Source of the DNA: Acidimicrobiia bacterium
GTDB lineage: Bacteria > Actinomycetota > Acidimicrobiia > IMCC26256 > BP-133
Assembly: GCA_025934385.1 (NCBI GenBank)
Contig: JAICYE010000166.1
Coordinates: forward strand, 1 to 5,731
Reading direction: 5' to 3'
Length of the DNA: 5,731 nt
Shown: piece after piece, positions 1 through 4,276 of the stretch
Layout: each line of letters begins with the position of its first letter
How positions within the stretch are numbered: the stretch's first letter is position 1
Notes under the pieces: generated by a model
What the model saw: only the letters and a program-made list of their open reading frames with translations
Databases searched by the model: none
What the model was told of the DNA's origin: nothing
Program-made: the position numbers and the translations under genes

Positions 1-299
1 CCCGCCAGCGCCGGAACCGCGACCGCGGCGTGCTCCACGAGCGGGCCGGGCAGCGCCGCCCGTCCGCATTCCTCGAGGATCAGGACCAGGTCGACGTCGG
101 TCAGGCCGAGGCCGCCGGCCGACTCCGGCGCCAGTATGCCGAGCACGCCCATCTCCGCCAGGTGCGACCACGTCGCCGCGTCCCACCCGAGCGGCCCGTC
201 CCACGCCGCCCGGAGGCTGTCGGGCCCGGCCACCTTGGCCACCAGGTCCCGCACCGCATCCCCGAAGGCCAGCTGGTCATCGTTGAAGCCGAAGTGCAC
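1..299 (-). CDS. Acyl-CoA dehydrogenase, N-terminal part (runs off left edge)
   Basis: This is the first ~99 residues of a second acyl-CoA dehydrogenase, a FAD enzyme that introduces an alpha,beta double bond into acyl-CoA thioesters. Translation from the GTG at 299-297 gives a start VHFGFNDDQLAFGDAVRDL (M initiated), then a WSHLAEMGVLGILAPESAGG block near residues 42-62, LGLTDVDLVLILEECGRAAL, and PGPLVEHAAVAVPALAG at the edge. This order is the standard alpha-helical N-domain of the family. The GTG is chosen because the family motif begins immediately after it; AGGAAG at 313-318, overlapping the end of the upstream gene, is a possible ribosome site. The gap to the upstream dehydrogenase stop is only 10 nt, so the two are surely co-transcribed. 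Tandem different dehydrogenases are typical of FadE pairs that form alpha2-beta2 complexes in actinobacterial sterol degradation; that the two proteins associate here is inference. The C-terminal half with any catalytic base lies outside the window. Confidence 0.9.
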   Translation of the reverse strand, partial: MHFGFNDDQLAFGDAVRDLVAKVAGPDSLRAAWDGPLGWDAATWSHLAEMGVLGILAPESAGGLGLTDVDLVLILEECGRAALPGPLVEHAAVAVPALA

Positions 300-309
300 C
301 GCGCCGGCC

Positions 310-1494
310 CTACTTCCTCGGCAGGCCGAGCAGGCGCTCGGCGATGATGTTGCGCTGGATCTCGTTGGTGCCGGCGTAGATCGGGCCGGCCAGGGCGAAC
401 TGGAAGCCCTTCATCCAGTCGTACCGGGAACCCCCCGAACCCCGGGCGTACCGGGGACGCCCCGGGCCCGGGGGGCCGTCGAACTCGGCCTCGTCGCCCA
501 GGAGTCGCAGCCCGGTCTCGTGGAGGCGGACGTCCATCTCCGACCAGAACACCTTGTTGAGGCTGGATTCCGGGCCCGGCCGGGCGCCGCCGGCCAGGCG
601 GGTGACGGTCGTCCAGGTGGCCAGCTCGTAGGCCCGGGCCGCCATCCAGGCATCGGCGATCTCGCCCCGGAGCGTCGGATCGGGCCGATCGCCGTACAGG
701 GCCACGAGGTTCTCGACGACGGCGTTGAACCGGCCGGGGCTGCGCAGCGTCAGCCCCCGCTCCGACCCGGTGGTGGCCATGGCCACCGACCAGCCCTGGT
801 CCACCTCGCCGAGGACGTCGCGGTCGGCGACGAAGGCATCGTCGAAGAACACCTCGGCGAAGCCCTCGTCGCCGTCGAGCTTGCGGACGGGCCGCACGGT
901 CACCCCGGGCTGGCGCAGGTCGACCAGCAGATAGGTGAGGCCACGGTGGCGCTCGGCGGTGGGATCGGTGCGGAACAGCCCGAACAGGTGGGTGCAGAAG
1001 GCGCCCCGGGTGGTCCACGTCTTCTGGCCGGTGAGCCGCCACCCGCCACCGGCTTCGTCCCGGACGGCCCGGCTGGTGAGCGAGGCCAGGTCGCTGCCGC
1101 TGTTCGGCTCCGACCAGCCCTGGCACCACAGGTCCTCGGTCGACGCCATGCGGGGGAGGAGGCGGTCCTGCTGCTCGGCCGTGCCGAACTCGAACAGGCT
1201 CGGGGCCAGGAGGAACAGCCCGTTCTGGGCCACGCGCTGGGGAAGGCCGGCCCGGAAGTACTCGTCCTCGAAGATCAGCCACTCCCACAGGCTGGCGTCG
1301 CGGCCGCCGTACCGCTCCGGCCACGACACCACCGCCCAGCCGGCGTCGAACAGCTTCCGTTCCCATGCCAGATGGACGGGCACGCCGGCGGCCGTGTCGC
1401 CCGACGGCAGCGGCAGCGGCGGCTTGTCGGCCTCCAGCCAACCCCGCACCTCGCCCCGGAACGTCTCCTCGGCCGCTGTCCAGTTGAGGTCCAT
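310..1494 (-). CDS. Acyl-CoA dehydrogenase (FadE-type), 394 aa
   Basis: FAD-dependent acyl-CoA dehydrogenase of ordinary length. The N-domain runs over about residues 1-120 (FDAGWAVVSWPERYGG at 49-64). The beta-domain has the flavin motif WSEPNSGSDLAS at 127-138 and TGQKTWTTRG at 155-164. The C-terminal helical domain ends in GPIYAGTNEIQRNIIAERLLG at 370-390. The Glu of the MCAD-type YEGT motif is Ala here (A374), but a Glu is present at the position used by isovaleryl-CoA and long-chain dehydrogenases (E245 in TTGSERGL). The QxxGGxG flavin motif of homotetrameric enzymes is absent and replaced by LRLLG near 329-333. Both traits fit heteromeric FadE subunits. ATG 1494 is chosen because the family N-terminus MDLNWTAAEETF starts there; an in-frame ATG at 1542 would place the operator inside the gene. 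A Gly/Pro/Arg-rich stretch at 339-357 looks like a small insertion. It is the first gene of a minus-strand operon. The substrate is unknown. Confidence 0.93.
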   Translation of the reverse strand: MDLNWTAAEETFRGEVRGWLEADKPPLPLPSGDTAAGVPVHLAWERKLFDAGWAVVSWPERYGGRDASLWEWLIFEDEYFRAGLPQRVAQNGLFLLAPSLFEFGTAEQQDRLLPRMASTEDLWCQGWSEPNSGSDLASLTSRAVRDEAGGGWRLTGQKTWTTRGAFCTHLFGLFRTDPTAERHRGLTYLLVDLRQPGVTVRPVRKLDGDEGFAEVFFDDAFVADRDVLGEVDQGWSVAMATTGSERGLTLRSPGRFNAVVENLVALYGDRPDPTLRGEIADAWMAARAYELATWTTVTRLAGGARPGPESSLNKVFWSEMDVRLHETGLRLLGDEAEFDGPPGPGRPRYARGSGGSRYDWMKGFQFALAGPIYAGTNEIQRNIIAERLLGLPRK

Positions 1495-1524
1495 CACCCG
1501 CCCGTCCCCGGGTTCGTCCGATCT

Positions 1525-1539
1525 TGTATCCAGGATACA
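1525..1539. promoter_or_regulatory. 15-bp perfect palindrome, probable operator in divergent promoter
   Basis: TGTATCCAGGATACA has two exact 7-bp arms around a single central base. It sits in the 66-bp gap between two divergent operons, 30 nt upstream of the dehydrogenase start (1494) and 21 nt upstream of the DUF35 start (1561), close enough to block both promoters. Arms containing GT-A and T-AC around a short centre resemble sites of FadR/GntR-family (FCD) repressors; that assignment is inference. No GntR gene is in the window. The TetR protein encoded at 3569-4213 has a different putative site at its own promoter, so it is not the obvious binder. Possible but weak core promoter elements overlap the palindrome on both strands, for example TTGTAT at 1524-1529 on the plus strand and TACAAG at 1523-1528 on the minus strand. 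Confidence 0.7.
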
Positions 1540-1560
1540 CATCTCGCTAAGGTCCAGGTC

Positions 1561-2004
1561 ATGCCGATGACCAAGCCCGCCGTGCCGGCCGTCGTCGGGT
1601 GGTTCACGATCGACGACCCGCCCGTCCTCCTCGGCTCCCGCTGCTCGTCCTGCGGCGTCGTGGCCTTCCCGCCCCGCCGGGCCGGCTGCCCGAACCCGCC
1701 CTGTCGCAGCACCGAGACGACGGCGGTGCCGTTGGCCCGCACCGGCCGGGTGTGGTCGTTCACCGATGCGCGGTACCAGCCGCCGCCGCCCTACGTCAGC
1801 CCGTCCGACCCCTACCGGCCGTTCGTACTGGCCGCGGTGGAGCTCGACGCCGACGGGCTGATCGTGCTGGGCCAGATGGTCGAGGGTTGCACGGTCGACG
1901 ACGTCCGGGTCGGCCTGACGGTGGAGCTCGTCGTCGAGCCACTGCTGGAGACCGACGACGCGGTGCAGCTGGTGTGGAAGTGGAGGCCGGCCGCCGATGC
2001 CTGA
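1561..2004 (+). CDS. DUF35 zinc-ribbon / OB-fold protein, 147 aa
   Basis: Small acyl-CoA-associated protein of the DUF35 family: an N-terminal rubredoxin-like zinc ribbon followed by an OB fold. Four Cys are in place for zinc: C28 and C31 (RCSSC) and C43 and C48 (CPNPPC). The OB part starts near residue 60 with RTGRVWSFTDARYQPPPPY, then DPYRPFVLAAVEL (83-95), IVLGQMV (101-107) and VRVGLTVELVVEPL (116-129), ending VWKWRP, all standard for the family. The length of about 147 is usual. Such proteins pair with thiolase-fold enzymes and bring or gate the acyl-CoA: known cases are the DUF35 domain of ChsH2 with the aldolase Ltp2 of steroid degraders and the archaeal thiolase/HMG-CoA synthase complex. 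The next gene, overlapping by 8 nt, is exactly such an enzyme, so a two-protein complex is likely. Start 1561 follows a weak AAGG at 1549-1552; an in-frame ATG at 1567 is an alternative. Confidence 0.93.
   Translation: MPMTKPAVPAVVGWFTIDDPPVLLGSRCSSCGVVAFPPRRAGCPNPPCRSTETTAVPLARTGRVWSFTDARYQPPPPYVSPSDPYRPFVLAAVELDADGLIVLGQMVEGCTVDDVRVGLTVELVVEPLLETDDAVQLVWKWRPAADA
1982..1986 (+). promoter_or_regulatory. Ribosome binding site of the thiolase-like gene
   Basis: GGAGG lies inside the last codons of the DUF35 gene, 10 nt before the ATG at 1997. It supports that start and the 8-nt overlap, and hence translational coupling of the two proteins. Confidence 0.75.
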
Positions 2005-3208
2005 GCGGGCGGTGGTGCTCGGCGTCGGGATGACCGCCTGGGGCAAGTGGGGCCGCCCCTTCGTCGACTACGGCGTGGCCGCCGCCCGGGAAGCCCTCGA
2101 CGACGCCGGGGTCGAGTGGCCCGACGTCGACCTGGTGGTCGGGGGCGAGACCGTCCGCAACGGCTACGCCGGCTACGTGGCCGGCTCGGCCGTGGCCGCC
2201 GCTCTCGGGTTCAACGGCGCCAAGGTGGCCACGGTCTACGGCGCCTGCGCCTCCGGGGCCATGGCCATCGACCACGGCCGGGCCCAGATCATGGCCGGGC
2301 TGGCCGACGTCGTCCTCGTGGTCGGCGCCGACACCACGCCGAAGGGGTTCCTCGCCCCCAACGCCGGTGAGCGGCCCGACGACCCCGACTGGCTCCGCTT
2401 CCGGCTCCTCGGCGCCACCAACCCCGCCTACTTCGGGCTCTACGCCCGGCGGCGCATGCACCTCTACGGCGCCACCGAGGCCGACTTCGCCAAGGTGAAG
2501 GTGACGAACGCCCGCCACGGTGTCGACAACCCCCGGGCGCGGTACCGCAAGGAGGTGGCCGAAGAGGAGGTGCTGGCCTCGCCGGTGGTGGCCTCGCCGC
2601 TCCACCTCCTCGACATCTGCGCCACCTCCGACGGCGGCGCCGCCGTCGTGCTGTGCTCCGAGGACTACGCCGGGCGGCCGGCGGTGCGGGAGCGGCGCGC
2701 CGGTCGGCCGACCGTGCGGGTCGCCGCCGTGTCCATCGTCACGCCGGCCTTTCCCGACACCGGGCTCGGCCTGCCCGACATCGCCACCGACTCGACCGCC
2801 CTCGTCCCGCCGGCGCCCCGCTCGTTCCGGGACTCCATCGCCCACGCCGCCTACGAGGAGGCCGGCCTCGCCCCGGAGGACGTCGACGTCGCCGAGGTCT
2901 ACGACCTCTCCACCGCTCTGGAGCTCGACTGGTACGAGAACCTCGGACTCTGTCCCACCGGGGATGCTGAGGATCTGATCCGGCGGGGGGCCACCGCCCT
3001 CGGCGGCGCCGCCGCCACCGTCAACCCTTCGGGCGGGCTGGCAAGCTTCGGCGAAGCGGTGCCGGCCCAGGCCATCGCCCAGGTCTGCGAGCTCGTCTGG
3101 CAGCTGCGGGGCGAGGCCACGGGCCGCCAGCGCCCCGGTGCCCGGGTCGGCATCTCGGCCAACCAGGGCCTGTTCGGCCACGGCTCGTCGGTCATCGTGA
3201 CCCGATAG
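1997..3208 (+). CDS. Thiolase-fold lipid-transfer protein (Ltp/SCP-x type), 403 aa
   Basis: Member of the SCP2/Ltp branch of thiolases, which cleave or condense acyl-CoA chains; Ltp2 relatives are retro-aldolases acting on steroid side chains. The N-terminal half holds VVLGVGMTAWGK (6-17) and the nucleophile loop YGACASGAMAI (81-91) with C84. Central motifs are ICATSDGGAAVVL (207-219) and AEVYDLSTALELDWYENLGLC (299-319); the C-terminal half has VNPSGGLASFGEAVPAQ (342-358) and ISANQGLFGHGSSVIV (386-401). The classical thiolase GHP motif is GEA here (352-354), so the catalytic His is missing, and the second catalytic Cys near the C-terminus is also absent. A simple degradative thiolase reaction is therefore doubtful; a retro-aldolase or other C-C lyase working with the DUF35 protein is more likely (inference). 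No SCP2 sterol-carrier domain is attached. It is the second and last gene of the plus-strand pair, with GGAGG before the start. Confidence 0.92.
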   Translation: MPERAVVLGVGMTAWGKWGRPFVDYGVAAAREALDDAGVEWPDVDLVVGGETVRNGYAGYVAGSAVAAALGFNGAKVATVYGACASGAMAIDHGRAQIMAGLADVVLVVGADTTPKGFLAPNAGERPDDPDWLRFRLLGATNPAYFGLYARRRMHLYGATEADFAKVKVTNARHGVDNPRARYRKEVAEEEVLASPVVASPLHLLDICATSDGGAAVVLCSEDYAGRPAVRERRAGRPTVRVAAVSIVTPAFPDTGLGLPDIATDSTALVPPAPRSFRDSIAHAAYEEAGLAPEDVDVAEVYDLSTALELDWYENLGLCPTGDAEDLIRRGATALGGAAATVNPSGGLASFGEAVPAQAIAQVCELVWQLRGEATGRQRPGARVGISANQGLFGHGSSVIVTR

Positions 3209-3271
3209 CGTCCGGGCCCGCGCCCGCTCACCTCACCACGCCCCATCCGGCGTTCCAGCGCTGATCCCGAC

Positions 3272-3325
3272 CACCACCGGTCGTGCTCGAGGCCCTGGCA
3301 GGGCCCGGATCACCACCGGTCGTGC
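3272..3325. repeat. 15-bp direct repeat, two copies 39 nt apart
   Basis: CACCACCGGTCGTGC occurs at 3272-3286 and again at 3311-3325. In each copy an ACCACC loop can be closed by GGTC pairing with the preceding GACC (copy 1, CGACC/GGTCG at 3268-3272/3279-3283) or GATC (copy 2, with one G-U pair, weaker). The core CGGTCGTG is repeated at 3508-3515 and 3536-3543. Confidence 0.8.
3291..3305. terminator. Candidate terminator hairpin after the thiolase-like gene
   Basis: GGCCCT and AGGGCC form a perfect 6-bp stem around a GGC triloop, 82 nt beyond the thiolase stop. No T-run follows, so it is only a candidate; many actinobacterial terminators lack one. It sits between the two copies of the 15-bp direct repeat. 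Confidence 0.4.
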
Positions 3326-3329
3326 CCGG

Positions 3330-3347
3330 CACAGGACTTCGCCTGTG
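3330..3347. terminator. Candidate terminator hairpin
   Basis: CACAGG and CCTGTG form a perfect 6-bp stem around the loop ACTTCG. GCC just upstream (3324-3326) and GGC just downstream (3348-3350) could lengthen it past a 3-nt bulge. There is no T-run. The site could end transcription from either of the convergent genes. Confidence 0.4.
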
Positions 3348-3360
3348 GGCAGCGGGCCGG

Positions 3361-3397
3361 CGGCCCCTTCGATGACGGCCAGGGCGTTGAAGGGCCG
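3361..3397. repeat. Long hairpin, 13 bp with one bulge
   Basis: CGGCCC(C)TTC at 3361-3370 pairs with GAAGGGCCG at 3389-3397 (C3367 bulged). Read as plus-strand RNA the stem continues through G-U, A-U, U-G and G-C pairs (3371-3374 with 3385-3388), leaving a loop of 10 nt. The two wobble pairs would be lost on the minus strand. Confidence 0.55.
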
Positions 3398-3406
3398 CGT
3401 GGGACA

Positions 3407-3422
3407 GCCCGTAGCGACGGGC
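3407..3422. repeat. Tetraloop hairpin
   Basis: GCCCGT (3407-3412) and ACGGGC (3417-3422) are perfect complements around the four bases AGCG. An alternative stem, GGCGC 3420-3424 with GCGCC 3436-3440, would compete with it. Confidence 0.5.
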
Positions 3423-3463
3423 GCCCCGGAGAGGAGCGCCTCGGCCGGCCGGGCACCGCGGAC

Positions 3464-3504
3464 CGGCGTTCCTCCGCAACCGGGGGTGTTGCACGGGAAC
3501 GCCG
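3464..3504. repeat. Nested 14-bp inverted repeat
   Basis: CGGCGTTCC (3464-3472) is the exact complement of GGAACGCCG (3496-3504). Inside it, symmetrically placed, GCAAC (3476-3480) pairs with GTTGC (3488-3492) around a 7-nt loop CGGGGGT. A 3x3 internal loop (TCC/ACG) separates the stems. This is the strongest secondary structure in the gap. Confidence 0.7.
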
Positions 3505-3507
3505 AAG

Positions 3508-3541
3508 CGGTCGTGGCTCCGACCGTATACCGCCGCGGTCG
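3508..3541. repeat. Two mutually exclusive 6-bp hairpins
   Basis: CGACCG at 3520-3525 can pair with CGGTCG upstream (3508-3513, loop of 6) or with an identical CGGTCG downstream (3536-3541, loop of 10). Both partners belong to the repeated CGGTCGTG motif. The pair lies 28-61 nt beyond the TetR stop on the minus strand and could serve as its terminator or as a switch; neither role is shown. Confidence 0.5.
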
Positions 3542-3568
3542 TGCGGAGGAGGTGCTGCTGTCGATCGG

Positions 3569-4213
3569 TCAGCAGGAGCTGTCCGAGGCGTACGAGTCGC
3601 CGGACAGGCCGAGCAGCTCGAGGGCCCGGTTCTCGATGTCGGCCGGGGTGAAGCCCTCCCGGGTGCGGAACCAGTTCGCCACCCAGATCGTCAGGCCGAG
3701 GACGAGCCGGGTGGTCAGCAGCGGGTCGCCGGGGGGCAGGTCGCCGGCCCGGACGGCGCCGCCCACGGTCTTGATCCACAGCGCCTCGTACTCGTCGGCC
3801 CAGCGCCGCCAGTCCCGGTAGACGGACTCGGGCAGCCCGCTGCCGTCGAAGTAGACGAAGAAGTAGTCCCGCATCTTCACCGCCGCTTCGATCTGGACGC
3901 GGATGAGGCCGACGAGCCGTTCCCGGGGCGTCGCCCCCCGGGCCCGGACGGCCCGCCGGGCGGCCCGGTCGAGCTCGCCGGTCATGCGGGTGAAGTGCAG
4001 GCCCAGCAGGTGGGCCTTGGTCGGCACGGTCCGGTACAGCGTCGCTCGGGACACGCCGAGCTCGGCGGCCGTCCGCTCGATGGTCACGGCGTCGAGCCCG
4101 CCGGCGGCGAAGAGCCGTTCCACGGCGTCGAGCACGGCGTCGGGTTCGATCGTGCGGGGCGGGCGGCCCCGCCGGCGGCTGGCCGCCGGCTCGACGTCGG
4201 AAAGTTGAGGCAT
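3569..4213 (-). CDS. TetR-family transcriptional regulator, 214 aa
   Basis: TetR-type repressor. After a basic N-terminal arm (RRRGRPPR, 13-20) comes the DNA-binding domain: VLDAVERLFAAGGLDAVTI (27-45), then the helix-turn-helix AAELGVSRATLYRTVPTKAHL (49-69), the usual signature region. The C-terminal ligand-binding part (about 75-202) includes RVQIEAAVKMRDYFFVYFDG and VLGLTIWVANWFRTREGFTP (171-190), followed by ADIENRALELLGL, common in actinobacterial TetR regulators of lipid and ketone catabolism. The ligand is unknown. It is transcribed divergently from the monooxygenase with a 63-bp shared promoter, which is the classic layout for a regulator controlling its neighbour and itself. The tail SGDSYASDSSC is low complexity, and the same frame stays open for 111 codons after the stop. 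Confidence 0.93.
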   Translation of the reverse strand: MPQLSDVEPAASRRRGRPPRTIEPDAVLDAVERLFAAGGLDAVTIERTAAELGVSRATLYRTVPTKAHLLGLHFTRMTGELDRAARRAVRARGATPRERLVGLIRVQIEAAVKMRDYFFVYFDGSGLPESVYRDWRRWADEYEALWIKTVGGAVRAGDLPPGDPLLTTRLVLGLTIWVANWFRTREGFTPADIENRALELLGLSGDSYASDSSC

Positions 4214-4221
4214 GCCGTCTC

Positions 4222-4227
4222 ATTATA
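4222..4227 (-). promoter_or_regulatory. -10 promoter element of the TetR gene
   Basis: TATAAT on the minus strand is a perfect consensus -10, ending 8 nt before the ATG at 4213. Transcription would begin within a few bases of the start codon or at it, so the mRNA is probably leaderless, as is frequent in actinobacteria. No convincing -35 hexamer is seen. Confidence 0.65.
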
Positions 4228-4231
4228 TGGC

Positions 4232-4237
4232 TACTAT
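4232..4237 (+). promoter_or_regulatory. Possible -10 element of the monooxygenase gene
   Basis: TACTAT matches four of six consensus bases and lies inside the interrupted inverted repeat, giving a leader of about 33 nt before the ATG at 4277. No well-spaced -35 is visible, so the call is tentative. Confidence 0.35.
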
Positions 4238-4264
4238 TTGAGACGCTAGGGATCAAAAGTGGTC

Positions 4265-4269
4265 GGAGG
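4265..4269 (+). promoter_or_regulatory. Ribosome binding site of the monooxygenase gene
   Basis: GGAGG stands 7 nt before ATG 4277, which decides between that start and the out-of-frame ATG at 4281. Confidence 0.8.
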
Positions 4270-4276
4270 CTCGCCG

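Larger units (their letters stand above)
3209..3568. other. 360-bp gap between convergent genes, rich in hairpins and repeats
   Basis: No confident gene is seen between the thiolase stop and the TetR stop. The stretch carries a series of inverted repeats (3291-3305, 3330-3347, 3361-3397, 3407-3422, 3464-3504, 3508-3525 or 3520-3541) and four copies of CGGTCGTG. One minus-strand frame is open over 3568-3236 in phase with the TetR gene but has no plausible start, and it uses codons such as CGA, GCA, GGA and ACA that are scarce in the neighbouring genes. It may be a shared transcription-end region, a structured RNA, a dispersed genomic repeat or a decayed gene; the sequence alone does not decide. 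Confidence 0.6.
4216..4245. promoter_or_regulatory. 30-bp interrupted inverted repeat, probable TetR operator
   Basis: CGTCTCA (4216-4222) and TGAGACG (4239-4245) are perfect 7-bp arms separated by 16 AT-rich bases. The repeat covers the -10 element of the TetR gene and the likely promoter of the monooxygenase, so binding there would repress both. Spaced arms of this kind suit TetR dimers or pairs of dimers. That the neighbouring TetR protein is the binder is inference from position. Confidence 0.65.

Noticed and set aside
1494..1542. Upstream in-frame ATG (1542) as start of the dehydrogenase
   Set aside because: It would add 16 residues before the family N-terminus and put the palindrome inside the coding sequence.
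136..2004. 622-residue plus-strand open frame
   Set aside because: Only its last 147 codons (from 1561) are a real gene, the DUF35 protein. The upstream part is antisense to the acyl-CoA dehydrogenase and merely stays open because of high G+C.
3464..3504. Integron attC-like site (AAC and GTT arms)
   Set aside because: The AAC and GTT are only 7 nt apart at the loop and the RYYYAAC/GTTRRRY boxes are not matched; no integrase is seen.
3415..3520. Glycine-riboswitch-like words (GGAGAG and GCCGAAG)
   Set aside because: The remaining conserved core is missing, the spacing is wrong, and the site lies downstream of both genes rather than in a leader.
3569..3571. TetR stop TGA read as selenocysteine or programmed readthrough
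   Set aside because: The flanking residues are low complexity, the extension has no recognised domain, and TetR length is already normal; kept only as an in-frame observation.
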